The notes under the pieces are model-generated. The model ran no database searches. It was not told where the DNA came from and worked only from the letters and a program-made list of their open reading frames with translations. Made by a program: the position numbers and the translations under genes. From NCBI GenBank assembly GCA_004557505.1, contig SFGZ01000001.1, positions 186,001 to 250,000 of the forward strand: 64,000 nt of DNA, in the 5' to 3' direction. Origin of the DNA: Coriobacteriaceae bacterium. GTDB taxonomy: Bacteria > Actinomycetota > Coriobacteriia > Coriobacteriales > Atopobiaceae. This document shows positions 34,265-43,386 of the stretch, piece by piece (position 1 is the stretch's first letter; every line of letters starts with the position of its first letter).

Positions 34265-35307
34265 GGAAGCGTTGCCGAACGGCGGCAATTCGCACGAAAT
34301 CCGCTCACCGGATCTGCCCACGCGGCGGCGGGCCCGGCCTCACTCGTGCGGCGGTTCGAGAGCCCCTCGCGTGATGGCGTGAGGGCGTACAAGGTCAGGC
34401 CCGACCTACTGGGCCTCGGACCCGGAACAGAGGAGGCCCCCTTCGCCCGCGCTGGATCCCCATGAAGATCGTCGCCATCGACCGACGATGCGGTCACGCC
34501 CGGGGTGCCGAAGCCGACTACCCGCGTCTCTTGGAGGACGGTGTGATTCCCATCATGGCGTACAACCTGGAGACACCGCCTACGGAAAAGCCCGAGGCCG
34601 TCGTCTCGCGGGGAACTGCCAACACAAGGATGCGCGACTTCTACAACACCTTCACACTCCTTAAGGTGAAAGGCGAGTCCATAGAGCTGCCTGTCCTGAG
34701 AGGTACCGGTTGGAGCGGCCTTCGGCAGGGGGGCAATCCGCCGCCGGAGAATGCGCGGCTCGCCCTGAGCGAGGTGGAGGATGATGGGCGCAGGAGGGAG
34801 ATGCGGTCCCGCCGCCAGCCCAAATCGGACTACGACGGGGAGTCTCGTAGAATGATGCTGTCGAGGCGGTCTTTCGCCTCGTAGACATGCTTGAAGCGGA
34901 GCAGGGCGAACCCTGGCGGGCGGTCGCGGCAACAGAGTCGTTTAAGCCAGCGCAAAGCAATCTCCGGCTTATAGGAGAGTTTAATATAATATTAAATCAT
35001 TTCATGTAATGATTCCTGCTCTATAGCATCACTGGTATTTCAGCGTGCGTTTTCCTCATTGACTCGTGCTTTGGGACTGTAATTGGATTCCCCCCCGGTC
35101 GCGACCCATCGCAATGCTCTCGCCACGGGTTTTGGTTGTGCCGGCCATCTTTGCGGCAGCAGCATTTCCCCAGCTCGTACGGGTCACCGTTCATAACTCT
35201 GCAAGCCATGTGTCAGCAGGCTGTCCGCGCCACGTCAAAAGGGTGCATGCTCTCGCCCCTAACCTTGGTCCCCCTCAACAGGCCCATCGACGCACGGAGG
35301 AGGACAC
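34265..35307. other. About 1 kb without a firm gene, between tRNA-Gly and the surface protein
   Basis: Composition is mixed: GC-rich to 34960, then an AT-rich segment 34975-35080, then moderate. A 140-codon plus-strand frame at 34462-34884 is the only candidate gene and is listed separately. A Cys-rich 62-codon minus-strand frame (35021-35209) has no ribosome site. TTGACT near 35060 and TAATTG 15 bp later are a weak promoter candidate for the surface protein. Looks like an accessory or decayed stretch. Confidence 0.45.
34462..34884 (+). pseudogene. Possible gene remnant, product not recognised
   Basis: 140 codons from ATG 34462. The middle (about 25-75: GVIPIMAYNLETPP, TRMRDFYNTFTLLKVKGES) reads like genuine protein with the window's usual GC-rich third positions, but the start lacks a ribosome site and the last 50 residues are Arg-rich low complexity. 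I cannot name a family. It may be a fragment of a displaced gene or chance coding. Confidence 0.25.
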
Positions 35308-38300
35308 ATGAAGCCAGGGCGACCAAAGGGGATACGAGAGGGAGCGGGGCGCGCCCGCGCGGGGAGAGGCGCTCCCCACGCGCGGCTCGTTGGCGGGGAC
35401 AGGCTGCGAGGCGGCCCTCACGTGGGGCCAGGACACGCGGGGAGGCGTTCGCTGTGGCGCAGGGCCTTGGCCGCCGCCACAGCCGCCGCCCTCGTTGTCG
35501 GGCAGCTCCTGGGAGGATGGAGGGCCGCAGGGGGCGGCATTGCGCTGGCGCAGTCTCCGGCATCGGGCAACGCCAACATCGCCTACCTGCACAACCCCAA
35601 CGGCAGCGCATACATAAGCGACGTGGTGGGCGTCACGCGGCGGCAGGTGGTCGACGAACTCGAGGCGCACGAGCACGACAGCTACTACCTGGGCACCCCG
35701 TACATGGGAATCAATGACACGGGCAACAAGCCGCGACCCAACGGTGATCCAGGGGGCTACTCGCCCGGTATGCAGTGCAACGGGTTCGTCGCATACGTCC
35801 TCGACAAGGTGGGCGGCACGCCCTACGAGACCTTCGTGAACACCGACGGCCATCGTGGGAACTGGGCGTCGCTGCTCAACTGGTTTGCGGTCTGCGAGCG
35901 CAACGACGTCGTCTCCTACACCTTCGACTCAAAGGAGGAGATGCTGGCATCGGGCCTGCTCCAAAGGGGAGACATCATCTGCGCCATCCCCTACACGCAT
36001 GTGCTCCAGGCGGGGGCGGACTCCTATGGCAATACCGCAGATGACCACGTCGGCTTCTTCTGGGGCGGCTCCTCGGGCGAAGACCTCTTCTGGCACTCTG
36101 CCCACAGGCCAAACGGCTTATGGGCAGGTGACACGCTCATCAACGGCAACCAGATATCCGCCATTGCGCCCAAGTGCCTCCCGTCCTGCTGGGTCCTGTT
36201 CCCCCTGGGACCGCCCGACGGTCAGGTGGAGCTGTCCAAGCGGTCAGCCAGCGAGGCCATCACGCAGGGCAACGCCAGCTATTCGCTTGAGGGGGCTTGC
36301 TACGGGCTCTACTCGGACGAGCGATGCACACAGCTCGTGCAGTCCGCCACGACGGATGCGGGCGGGCACGCCGTATTCACGGGCGTGCCGGCGGGGGACT
36401 ACTGCGTTCGCGAGATCTACCCCTCGCAGGGCTACCTGCTGGACGAGAGGGTCTACCGGGTCACCGCAAGCTCTGGCACCACCGCGCAAGTAGAGGGCTC
36501 CCCCGTCGAGGAGATGCCCGCCTGCGCGCCGGCGGGGGCCATCGTCCAGAAGCTGGATGCCCAGACGGGAGGCTCCGCGCAGGGAAACGCCTCGCTGGCA
36601 GGGGCGCAGTTCACGGTCTCCTACTACGGGAACACCACCGGTGACGTCTCTGGCGAGCCGCTCCGCACCTGGGTCTTCGCGACTGACGAAGCTGGCGTGG
36701 CGACCTACACCGACTCTCGGCTCGTCTCTGGGGACAAACTCTACGTCAACCCGCAGGGCGAGGAGGTCCTTCCCCTGGGCACCTACGGCATCCAGGAGAC
36801 CTTGGCACCGGCGGGCTACGAGCTCACCGACGCCTCTACGCATGTGGCCACCGTCACGCTTGAGGGAGGAGCCACCGTCTGGAAGGCGCTCGACGGGTGG
36901 AACAACGTCAGCGCCATAAGGGACGTGAGGGGGCGCGGCGTCAACGACCAGGTAGTCCTTGGGTCGATTCGCGTAAACAAGATTGACCACCACCTCAAAG
37001 AGGGGGTTTCCCAGGGTGATGCCACGTTGGCGGGGGCGCGGTTCCAGGTGCGCAACGTATCCGACCATGCCGTCAGCGTCGGCGGCACCACCTATGGCAT
37101 TGGAGACGACATCGCTGGCCTCGACCTGGTGACGGACGCCGAGGGCAACGCCACGAGCGGGCGCGTCCTTCCCTACGGCACCTATGAGCTGAGAGAAGTC
37201 CAGGCACCCGAGGGCTACGAGCTCAACTCGGGTTGGGTGGGCATCGTCACGGTCTCCGACTCGCAGGGTCCGGAGGACGTCGGCACCGTGGACGAGACCG
37301 TCGAGAGGCCCCGCACGCCACCGGTCGTAAAGGTGGATGTAAGTCTGGGGTCGGACGGCCCGCAGGGCGACGCCACCTTCGAGGGGGCCGAGGTGAGCAT
37401 CACCAACGCATCCAAGGGATCCGTGACGTATGGTGGCGAGAGGATCGCGCCGGGAGACGTGGTGTGCGCCCTCACGGCCAACGCCGAGGGCCAGTTCCCC
37501 AGCGTGGACCTCCCCTATGGCACCTACGTGCTCAGAGAGACCAGGGCTCCGGAGGGATACCTCCTCAACGAGGGGTGGACGAAGACGCTCGTGCTCCATG
37601 GAGGGGATCAGGCCCAGGTCGAGCTTCCAGACGTCCCGGCGTCCGGAGGCATCGACATCGACAAGATCGACCACGAGCTCGCTGGCGCGAATCCCCAGGG
37701 GGACGCCGCTCTCGAGGGCGCGCGCTTCCAGATAACCAACGAGTCCGCGCGTCCCGTGGTCATCGCAGGCGTGAGCTACGCCCCAGGCGAGGCCATCACG
37801 GGCATCGACCTTGTGACGGATGCCCACGGACACGCGGCGACCGGCTCCCATCAGCTTCCCTACGGCCGCTACTCCGTCCGCGAGACGTCTGCCCCAGAGG
37901 GCTATCTCGTCAATGCGAGCTGGAAGGCAGACGTGACAATCCGTGAGGACGGAACGCTGATCTCCGCCTTGGCGCCCATCAACGACCAGGTGGTCCGCGG
38001 CGGCGTGCGCGTTGGCAAGCTCGATCGCGAGACCCTTGGGCGGGCGCCCCTTGGCTCTGCGACGCTCGCAGGCGCCACGTTTGCCGTGACGAACGCCTCC
38101 GCCAGCCCGGTCCTGGTTGATGGGGCCGTGGTCAGGCCGGGCGATATGGCGGTCACGCTGACAACGGACGAAGGCGGCACGGCCTCCACCAGCGCAAGCT
38201 CCCTCCCGTATGGCACCTACACGGTTCGCGAGGTCTCCGCTCCCAAGGGATACCTCCTGGATGGCGAGGCAAGGCTCTGGTCAGCCACGTTCCGCGTGGC

Positions 38301-39357
38301 GGACGATGGCGCAATCGTTGACCTCACGGAGCCGGAGGATGCCGTGCGCGACCAGGTTGCGCGCACGGATGTCCGCCTTGTGAAGCGGGACGAGAGAACG
38401 CAAGAGCCCATGGCCGGCGTGGCGTTTCTCATCACCAGCCTCACCACGGGAGAGCGCCATGTTGCCGTGACGGACGAGAACGGCATCTTCGACTCCTCCG
38501 CCTTCGGCTCTAATCGGCGAACCAACGCAAATGACGCCGCGCTGGGCGGGGGCGAGACGGACTCGCCTGACGTAGGCTCCGCAGGCCTTGAGGCGGCGAC
38601 CTCGAAGCTCGACGCGGGGAGCGGCGTTTGGTTTGGCGGTTCCACCGATGCCAACCAGGAGCCCATCGAGGGCCTTGCAGCGCTGCCGTACGACCGTTAC
38701 GAGGTGCAGGAGCTACGCTGCGATGCCAACCGCGGACGGGCGCTCGTCTCGTTCGGGCTTACCACCGAGTTCCCCGAACCCCGGCACAACGAGCTGCTTG
38801 ACCTGGGTACCATCGACAACCGCGAGGAGCTCGAACCCTCCGTCCAGACAACGGCGACAGACGAGAAGACCGGCACCCACGAGGGCCTGCCGCGAGACGC
38901 CACATGCGTCGTCGACGTTGTGGCCTATGAGGGGCTCGTGCCCGGCAGCAGCTACGAGCTGAAAGGCGCGCTCATGGACGCGGAGAGCGGCGCGCCGGTC
39001 CTCGGCTCCGAAGGCCATGCCATCGAGGCGGCGCGCCGGTTTGTCCCCACGCAGGCGGACGGCACGCTTGCCGTCTCATTCGAGACGGACGGCCCGTCCC
39101 TTGAGGGAAGGAGGGTGGTTGTCTTCGAGTCTCTCTACCGTGGCGGACAGGAGGTCGCAAGCCACAAGGACCTTGGCTCTGCGAGCCAGACCGTCGACTA
39201 TCGGGAGGAGATGCCGCCCGCAGACGAGGACCGCTCCGGTCGAAAGGGCACGCCCAAGACCGGCGATGCCACGGCCCGCGCCGCCATCGGTGCCTGTGCG
39301 GCACTTGGCTGCACTGGGATAATCCTCGCGCTCTGGCGCAGGGGGGAGGGGCGCTGA
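35308..39357 (+). CDS. Wall-anchored surface protein: NlpC/P60-like domain, SpaA/Cna_B repeats, VaFE domain, sorting signal
   Basis: 1349 residues, with GGAGGAGG before the ATG. A long basic N-region and a hydrophobic core (about 52-70) form the signal. Residues about 85-300 look like an NlpC/P60- or CHAP-like module with MQCNGFVAYVLDKVGG (Cys157) and DHVGFFWGG (His247). About seven prealbumin-like SpaA/Cna_B repeats follow, starting near 305, 410, 552, 672, 781, 898 and 1020; most open with a VxKxD lysine, carry a QGDA-x-L-x-GA motif and end YGTYxxRExxAPEGY, giving the Lys and Glu of isopeptide bonds. A VaFE-type domain (about 1177-1300, VVVFESLY) precedes the sorting motif TPKTGD (1315), a membrane helix and RRGEGR. 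Likely an adhesin or pilin-like stalk. No sortase gene lies nearby. Confidence 0.93.
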   Translation: MKPGRPKGIREGAGRARAGRGAPHARLVGGDRLRGGPHVGPGHAGRRSLWRRALAAATAAALVVGQLLGGWRAAGGGIALAQSPASGNANIAYLHNPNGSAYISDVVGVTRRQVVDELEAHEHDSYYLGTPYMGINDTGNKPRPNGDPGGYSPGMQCNGFVAYVLDKVGGTPYETFVNTDGHRGNWASLLNWFAVCERNDVVSYTFDSKEEMLASGLLQRGDIICAIPYTHVLQAGADSYGNTADDHVGFFWGGSSGEDLFWHSAHRPNGLWAGDTLINGNQISAIAPKCLPSCWVLFPLGPPDGQVELSKRSASEAITQGNASYSLEGACYGLYSDERCTQLVQSATTDAGGHAVFTGVPAGDYCVREIYPSQGYLLDERVYRVTASSGTTAQVEGSPVEEMPACAPAGAIVQKLDAQTGGSAQGNASLAGAQFTVSYYGNTTGDVSGEPLRTWVFATDEAGVATYTDSRLVSGDKLYVNPQGEEVLPLGTYGIQETLAPAGYELTDASTHVATVTLEGGATVWKALDGWNNVSAIRDVRGRGVNDQVVLGSIRVNKIDHHLKEGVSQGDATLAGARFQVRNVSDHAVSVGGTTYGIGDDIAGLDLVTDAEGNATSGRVLPYGTYELREVQAPEGYELNSGWVGIVTVSDSQGPEDVGTVDETVERPRTPPVVKVDVSLGSDGPQGDATFEGAEVSITNASKGSVTYGGERIAPGDVVCALTANAEGQFPSVDLPYGTYVLRETRAPEGYLLNEGWTKTLVLHGGDQAQVELPDVPASGGIDIDKIDHELAGANPQGDAALEGARFQITNESARPVVIAGVSYAPGEAITGIDLVTDAHGHAATGSHQLPYGRYSVRETSAPEGYLVNASWKADVTIREDGTLISALAPINDQVVRGGVRVGKLDRETLGRAPLGSATLAGATFAVTNASASPVLVDGAVVRPGDMAVTLTTDEGGTASTSASSLPYGTYTVREVSAPKGYLLDGEARLWSATFRVADDGAIVDLTEPEDAVRDQVARTDVRLVKRDERTQEPMAGVAFLITSLTTGERHVAVTDENGIFDSSAFGSNRRTNANDAALGGGETDSPDVGSAGLEAATSKLDAGSGVWFGGSTDANQEPIEGLAALPYDRYEVQELRCDANRGRALVSFGLTTEFPEPRHNELLDLGTIDNREELEPSVQTTATDEKTGTHEGLPRDATCVVDVVAYEGLVPGSSYELKGALMDAESGAPVLGSEGHAIEAARRFVPTQADGTLAVSFETDGPSLEGRRVVVFESLYRGGQEVASHKDLGSASQTVDYREEMPPADEDRSGRKGTPKTGDATARAAIGACAALGCTGIILALWRRGEGR

Positions 39358-39399
39358 GCACGCCGGGGAGGCGTGCGCGAGCTCGTTGACACATACGGA

Positions 39400-39427
39400 G
39401 AGGGGGCCGGCGTCGGCCGGCCCCCTC
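39400..39427. terminator. Bidirectional terminator hairpin between convergent genes
   Basis: GAGGGGGCCGG and CCGGCCCCCTC pair perfectly (11 bp) around CGTCGG. Lies between the surface protein (plus) and the M28-like gene (minus). No T-run on either side. Confidence 0.6.
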
Positions 39428-39465
39428 GAAGCCCGCGGCCTCGCGCGCGAGCCTGCTGCGGGCGG

Positions 39466-42081
39466 CTATGAGCGGCGAATCATCTCCGTGACCAGCTCGG
39501 CGACGGATGCGACCTGGTCCCCGTCGACGTTCTCGGGCACGTCCTGCTCCGTGCGGGAGAGCGCGGGAAGCCCGTCTCCCCCTATGCCCATGACCGTCAC
39601 GGCGCGCACGGAGGCGCGCATGGCGATGGTGGCGTCGGTGTCGTCCCAGTCATGCGTCTGCGTCTTCAGGCTCACGTGGAGATCGGACGCCGTGGCCGTG
39701 AGGAGTCTGAGGAGCCTCCTGTCCGCACGGCGGGTCTGCTCGAAGCCCTCATGGGTGAGAAGAGAGAGGTCGCCGGCACCAACGCAGTCGAGATTCACGA
39801 GGAACGCACCGCGGATGGCAGAGCGGTGCGCGGCCAGGAAGGAGCGCATGCCCGCATGGTCAAGATCGGAAGCGCCGAGGGCGACAAACCAGATGTCGTG
39901 GCAGACAAGCTCGTCGTCGCCCATGTGGAGCACCGCGGCGCGGAGGTCGTCCTCGGTGGGGACGTCGTCGGGCTCCCCTTCTGTCGCGCCACCAAGCGCC
40001 TCGTCGGCGGGCGGCAGCTCTCCTTGGGCGGTGTCCAGGGTGGAGTCGGCGAGAGGGGCGTCGCCCGCCGCAGGGGCGCCATCGGGGGAATCGCCCGCCC
40101 CCTCGGCAGAAACGTCCTGCACCAACCGCAAGCCGCTCCTGGTGGTGGCACCACCCTTCCAGGGATCAGACTCGGATCCGTCATCCCAGTTGTCGGGGTC
40201 GTCACTCAGCCAGCTGCCGGCGAGGGTGCCGGGGGTACGGGGCTGGCCGCCGGCCTTGTCCTTGCCGCGGTTGAAGAGGCCGAAGCGGCGCTTCTCGGAC
40301 CGGAGCTCGGGCTCTGGCTCACGCTCTCGAAGGTCATCCGCGGCAATGATGTCCAGGCCGTCCTGGGATGCGTCAACGGGCTTCGGGGTGGCTGTGGGGG
40401 TGATGGCGGGCGTCTCGGGATCCGCGCCAGCACCGCGGATCCGCTGGGCATTCCTGGCATCCGCGTCGCTCAGGAGGTTTCCCATGCTCCTCCTGGAGGG
40501 GGTTGCCGCCGGATGAGAGGTCACGAGCTGGGTGGCGTCCGGATCGGACGCAAACGGGTCAGACGCCTGCGACGGGTCGGGAAGGTCGAAGAGCGCCGCG
40601 CGGCGGGCCACGTCGGAAACACGTGGCCTGAAGGTAGACCTTCCCCAGTTGGGATCATCGGGCTTCTCGGGACGCTTGCGGGGCGCGGGTGCCGTCGGGC
40701 GCGTGGATCCAAGGTCGTCGTTGGGCGTCGCGGTGAGGCCAGAGTCGTCCTTCTCGCCGACGCCGTGGCTCTCAAAGCGGTCGAACATGCTCGCAAGCTT
40801 CTTGGGATCAAAGAAGCGGGGCTTCTTTGCAGCGGGGGCGCCCGCGACGGGACCGGCATCGGGGGCCGGGGCAACGGCAGCGTCATTGGCAATGGTGGCG
40901 TCGGGGGAGGCAGGCTCCGCCTCCGTGGTCCCGGCTTGCGACGCGGGCGCCACAGGGGCCGGGCCCGGGTCGGCGCCCTCGCCATCCACGGGGGCGGCCG
41001 CAGGCCCGGGAAGGCTCTCGGTCAGGTCGGACGCGCCCGCCTGGGTCTCGGCGGCGATGCGCGCGCCGGCGCGGACGGGACTTCCGGGCAGCTCGCTGGT
41101 CTGGTCGGCATCGATGGAGGACGACCTCATGTCGCTGGAGGATTCGACATACTCAATCTCGCAATCGGCGGGAAGGATGCCCAGGACGGCGATCACGTCC
41201 TTGCCATGGCGGACGCCGACCGTCTCCTCGGGCTGCGGCTCGGGAACCGGGGCGGGTTCGGGGCCTTCCCCGGCCGGGCGTGCGCCGGGCGCCGCAATCT
41301 GCGCCGCCTCCCACTCACGCCGCTCCCTCTCGAGGGCGCGCTGAGAGACGGGCCTCTCGCTGGAGGGGCGGACGTTGTCGAGTATGCCGAGGAGCGCAGC
41401 CACCGAGGACTTGTTGTCGTTGGAGCCAAGCGAACAGCGCGAGAACCGCTGGTAGATGCCATCGGCACCAAACGCCACGAGGGGGACGGAAAGCAGGATG
41501 CCCGCCACCCAGAGGATCGAGAGGAAGGCTGCGGGCAGGAAGGAGAACGCCTGGAGCAGCGCACAGAGGGCGACTGCGGGGACAAGCCACCTGAGCGCCT
41601 TGCGGAGCATGGGGATGTAGTGGGAGAGCGGGCTTCCGTACAGGAAGCTGTCACGCGGGGAGTCGTAGTGGGCAACCACGACGATTGGCCTGTTGCCCTT
41701 GGCGACGAGCTCGCCCGTGGCGCGATGCAGGGCAACCACGTTCTGGCTGCGGGCGGCCGGCCCGAACTTGGAGAGGATGCCCCCACCGATGCCAAGCGCC
41801 TCGAGGACCATAAGGACGGCGGGCACGACGGCCAGGATGATGCCTGGAATGGAGACGCCCGTGCCCGAGAGGATGGCCCCCACGAACATCAGCACGAACA
41901 GGATGCACCGCGCTGCGCGCCCGAGGCCAGGGGCATCAAACTCCTCGACGTTAACGTCTACGTCATGCTGCCGCATGAGGTCGGCGATGGTCTGGGCGGC
42001 CTGGAACTCCTCCTGGCTGTTGGCCGGGGAGATGCCAATGTGGTCCTCCAGGTAGTCCATATAATCATGTGTCATGGCCAT
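39466..42081 (-). CDS. M28-like peptidase membrane protein interrupted by a long disordered insertion
   Basis: 871 residues from the ATG at 42081 (MAMTHDYMDYLEDHIGISP), with GGAGG upstream. The ends resemble an M28 zinc aminopeptidase: VVVAHYDSPRDS (His138, Asp140) and GSNDNKSSVAALLG (Asp about 218) in the first part, WFVALGASDLDHAG (about 730) and FLVNLDCVGAGD in the last. Two hydrophobic hairpins (about 53-100 and 160-205) anchor it. Between about 245 and 715 lies a Pro/Ala/Asp/Glu-rich region, probably disordered and cytosolic. The usual catalytic EE reads SD, and the usual HTxxD zinc ligand near the end reads RTEQD, so activity is doubtful. The frame is open throughout, so it is not a broken gene. 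Confidence 0.75.
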   Translation of the reverse strand: MAMTHDYMDYLEDHIGISPANSQEEFQAAQTIADLMRQHDVDVNVEEFDAPGLGRAARCILFVLMFVGAILSGTGVSIPGIILAVVPAVLMVLEALGIGGGILSKFGPAARSQNVVALHRATGELVAKGNRPIVVVAHYDSPRDSFLYGSPLSHYIPMLRKALRWLVPAVALCALLQAFSFLPAAFLSILWVAGILLSVPLVAFGADGIYQRFSRCSLGSNDNKSSVAALLGILDNVRPSSERPVSQRALERERREWEAAQIAAPGARPAGEGPEPAPVPEPQPEETVGVRHGKDVIAVLGILPADCEIEYVESSSDMRSSSIDADQTSELPGSPVRAGARIAAETQAGASDLTESLPGPAAAPVDGEGADPGPAPVAPASQAGTTEAEPASPDATIANDAAVAPAPDAGPVAGAPAAKKPRFFDPKKLASMFDRFESHGVGEKDDSGLTATPNDDLGSTRPTAPAPRKRPEKPDDPNWGRSTFRPRVSDVARRAALFDLPDPSQASDPFASDPDATQLVTSHPAATPSRRSMGNLLSDADARNAQRIRGAGADPETPAITPTATPKPVDASQDGLDIIAADDLREREPEPELRSEKRRFGLFNRGKDKAGGQPRTPGTLAGSWLSDDPDNWDDGSESDPWKGGATTRSGLRLVQDVSAEGAGDSPDGAPAAGDAPLADSTLDTAQGELPPADEALGGATEGEPDDVPTEDDLRAAVLHMGDDELVCHDIWFVALGASDLDHAGMRSFLAAHRSAIRGAFLVNLDCVGAGDLSLLTHEGFEQTRRADRRLLRLLTATASDLHVSLKTQTHDWDDTDATIAMRASVRAVTVMGIGGDGLPALSRTEQDVPENVDGDQVASVAELVTEMIRRS

Positions 42082-42366
42082 GCTGTATGTCCTCCGCTGG
42101 TCACGCGGTCGCTTCGGCCGCGAGAGTGCGCATATACCTTGTCGAGTATACGTCTTGATGGGCCTCGATATCATCCCCGCGGCCCCCGGACGGTCTTTTG
42201 CACGTCAATTCCCCCCATAACGTACGCACATGATCCGCCGTTTGGCGCGGCAGGTTAGCTCTGTGGGTTGGGTGGGGTCTTCGTCTCGCCGAACGCCCTC
42301 CGTTCTACTATCGTCTAGTCCTGATGGTGGGAAGCGCGCGGCGGGGGCGAGGTCGCCGTTGCCGCG

Positions 42367-43386
42367 ATGAGGACGGAGGGGATCGAAGTGGACGCTGTGG
42401 ACGGCTATGCCGAGCTCTCGAAGGACGACGAGCAGGCCAGGAGGGTCGCCTCGCTCGCCCTCGCCTTCATGAGCTCGGACACCATTCGCGATGAGGCCGT
42501 GTGGCGCCTGTTCTACCCCGACTTGGCGAAGGCAGACTCGTATCGCACGGCGTTCCGCCGCGACAGGGCCGCCCTTGCCGAATGCGGCATCACGGTGAGC
42601 AGGGTCACGGGTCCGGAGACGCTCTGGCGCGTGGACAGCACATCATTTGTCGAGAGCACCGAGCTCTCCGAAGAAGACGCCATGGCCATCGACGTCGCCT
42701 GCCTGTCCCTCGTAGACGATCCGAACTTCCCCTATGGATCGGAGCTGCGCATCGCGCTCTCGAAGATAGACGGCGCCTTCGACTGCCCCACCTCGGCCTC
42801 GCTGCCCGCTGAGGAGCGGGTTCCAAGCCGACAGCTTGTCACCTTGCAGGGTTGCAGCCTTTCGGGGCACGCCGCGCGCATCGAATACGTGCGCGCGGAC
42901 GGCCGGGCGGTCGATCGCCTGGTTGCCCCATACGGCTTCTTTGGCATGCGAGGGCATCTGTACATGGTGGCGCCATGCGTCGATGACGCCTCCGGCGTCA
43001 TCGACGGCTCCGCTCGCACGTACCGCATAGACCGGGTGCGGCGGGCGGCGGAGGCCTTGGGGACCCCCTTCGAGGTTCCGGGGGACTTCGACGTCCGCGA
43101 TTGGCAGAGGCTTCCCTTCCAGCTGGGCCCCACCTCATGCGAGGGCGCGTTCGCCGTGCCGGGGCATGTGGTTCGCGAGTTCTCGCAGGTCGCAGGCGGC
43201 AGGGGCTCGCTTGGGCCGGGACCGGCGGACGATCGGGCCCACGCCGCCGCAACGTGGCGCGTCGAGGTGAGCAGCATCGATGACGCGGCATCATGGGCCA
43301 TCGCAGAGGACCTCACGCCACTGTCGCCGCCAGAGCTCGTCGAGGCCTGGCGAGAAAAGCTCGAGGGGGTGGTCGCGCATGGCTAG
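42367..43386 (+). CDS. WYL-domain transcriptional regulator, first of a pair (PafB-like)
   Basis: 339 residues. An N-terminal helix-turn-helix-like region (about 15-95; DTIRDEAVWRLFYPDLAKADSY, FRRDRAALAECGI) and a WYL-type sensor domain (about 165-260) with VDRLVAPYGFFGMRGHLYMVA and RTYRIDRVRRA, then a C-terminal WCX-like extension. Paired WYL genes in actinobacteria (PafB/PafC) activate the LexA-independent DNA damage response after sensing single-stranded DNA; that role is inferred here from the pairing. TACTAT at 42306-42311 is a possible -10. It overlaps the second gene by 8 bp. Confidence 0.82.
   Translation: MRTEGIEVDAVDGYAELSKDDEQARRVASLALAFMSSDTIRDEAVWRLFYPDLAKADSYRTAFRRDRAALAECGITVSRVTGPETLWRVDSTSFVESTELSEEDAMAIDVACLSLVDDPNFPYGSELRIALSKIDGAFDCPTSASLPAEERVPSRQLVTLQGCSLSGHAARIEYVRADGRAVDRLVAPYGFFGMRGHLYMVAPCVDDASGVIDGSARTYRIDRVRRAAEALGTPFEVPGDFDVRDWQRLPFQLGPTSCEGAFAVPGHVVREFSQVAGGRGSLGPGPADDRAHAAATWRVEVSSIDDAASWAIAEDLTPLSPPELVEAWREKLEGVVAHG

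Noticed and set aside
35021..35209. 62-codon Cys-rich minus-strand frame
   Set aside because: No ribosome site, no recognised family, and located in a low-information accessory gap.
35080..35230. Possible riboswitch (c-di-GMP-I or cobalamin-like) on the minus strand before the surface protein
   Set aside because: CCGCAAAGATGGCCGG recalls part of a GEMM-I aptamer, but the other conserved segments are missing and no minus-strand gene follows that it could control.
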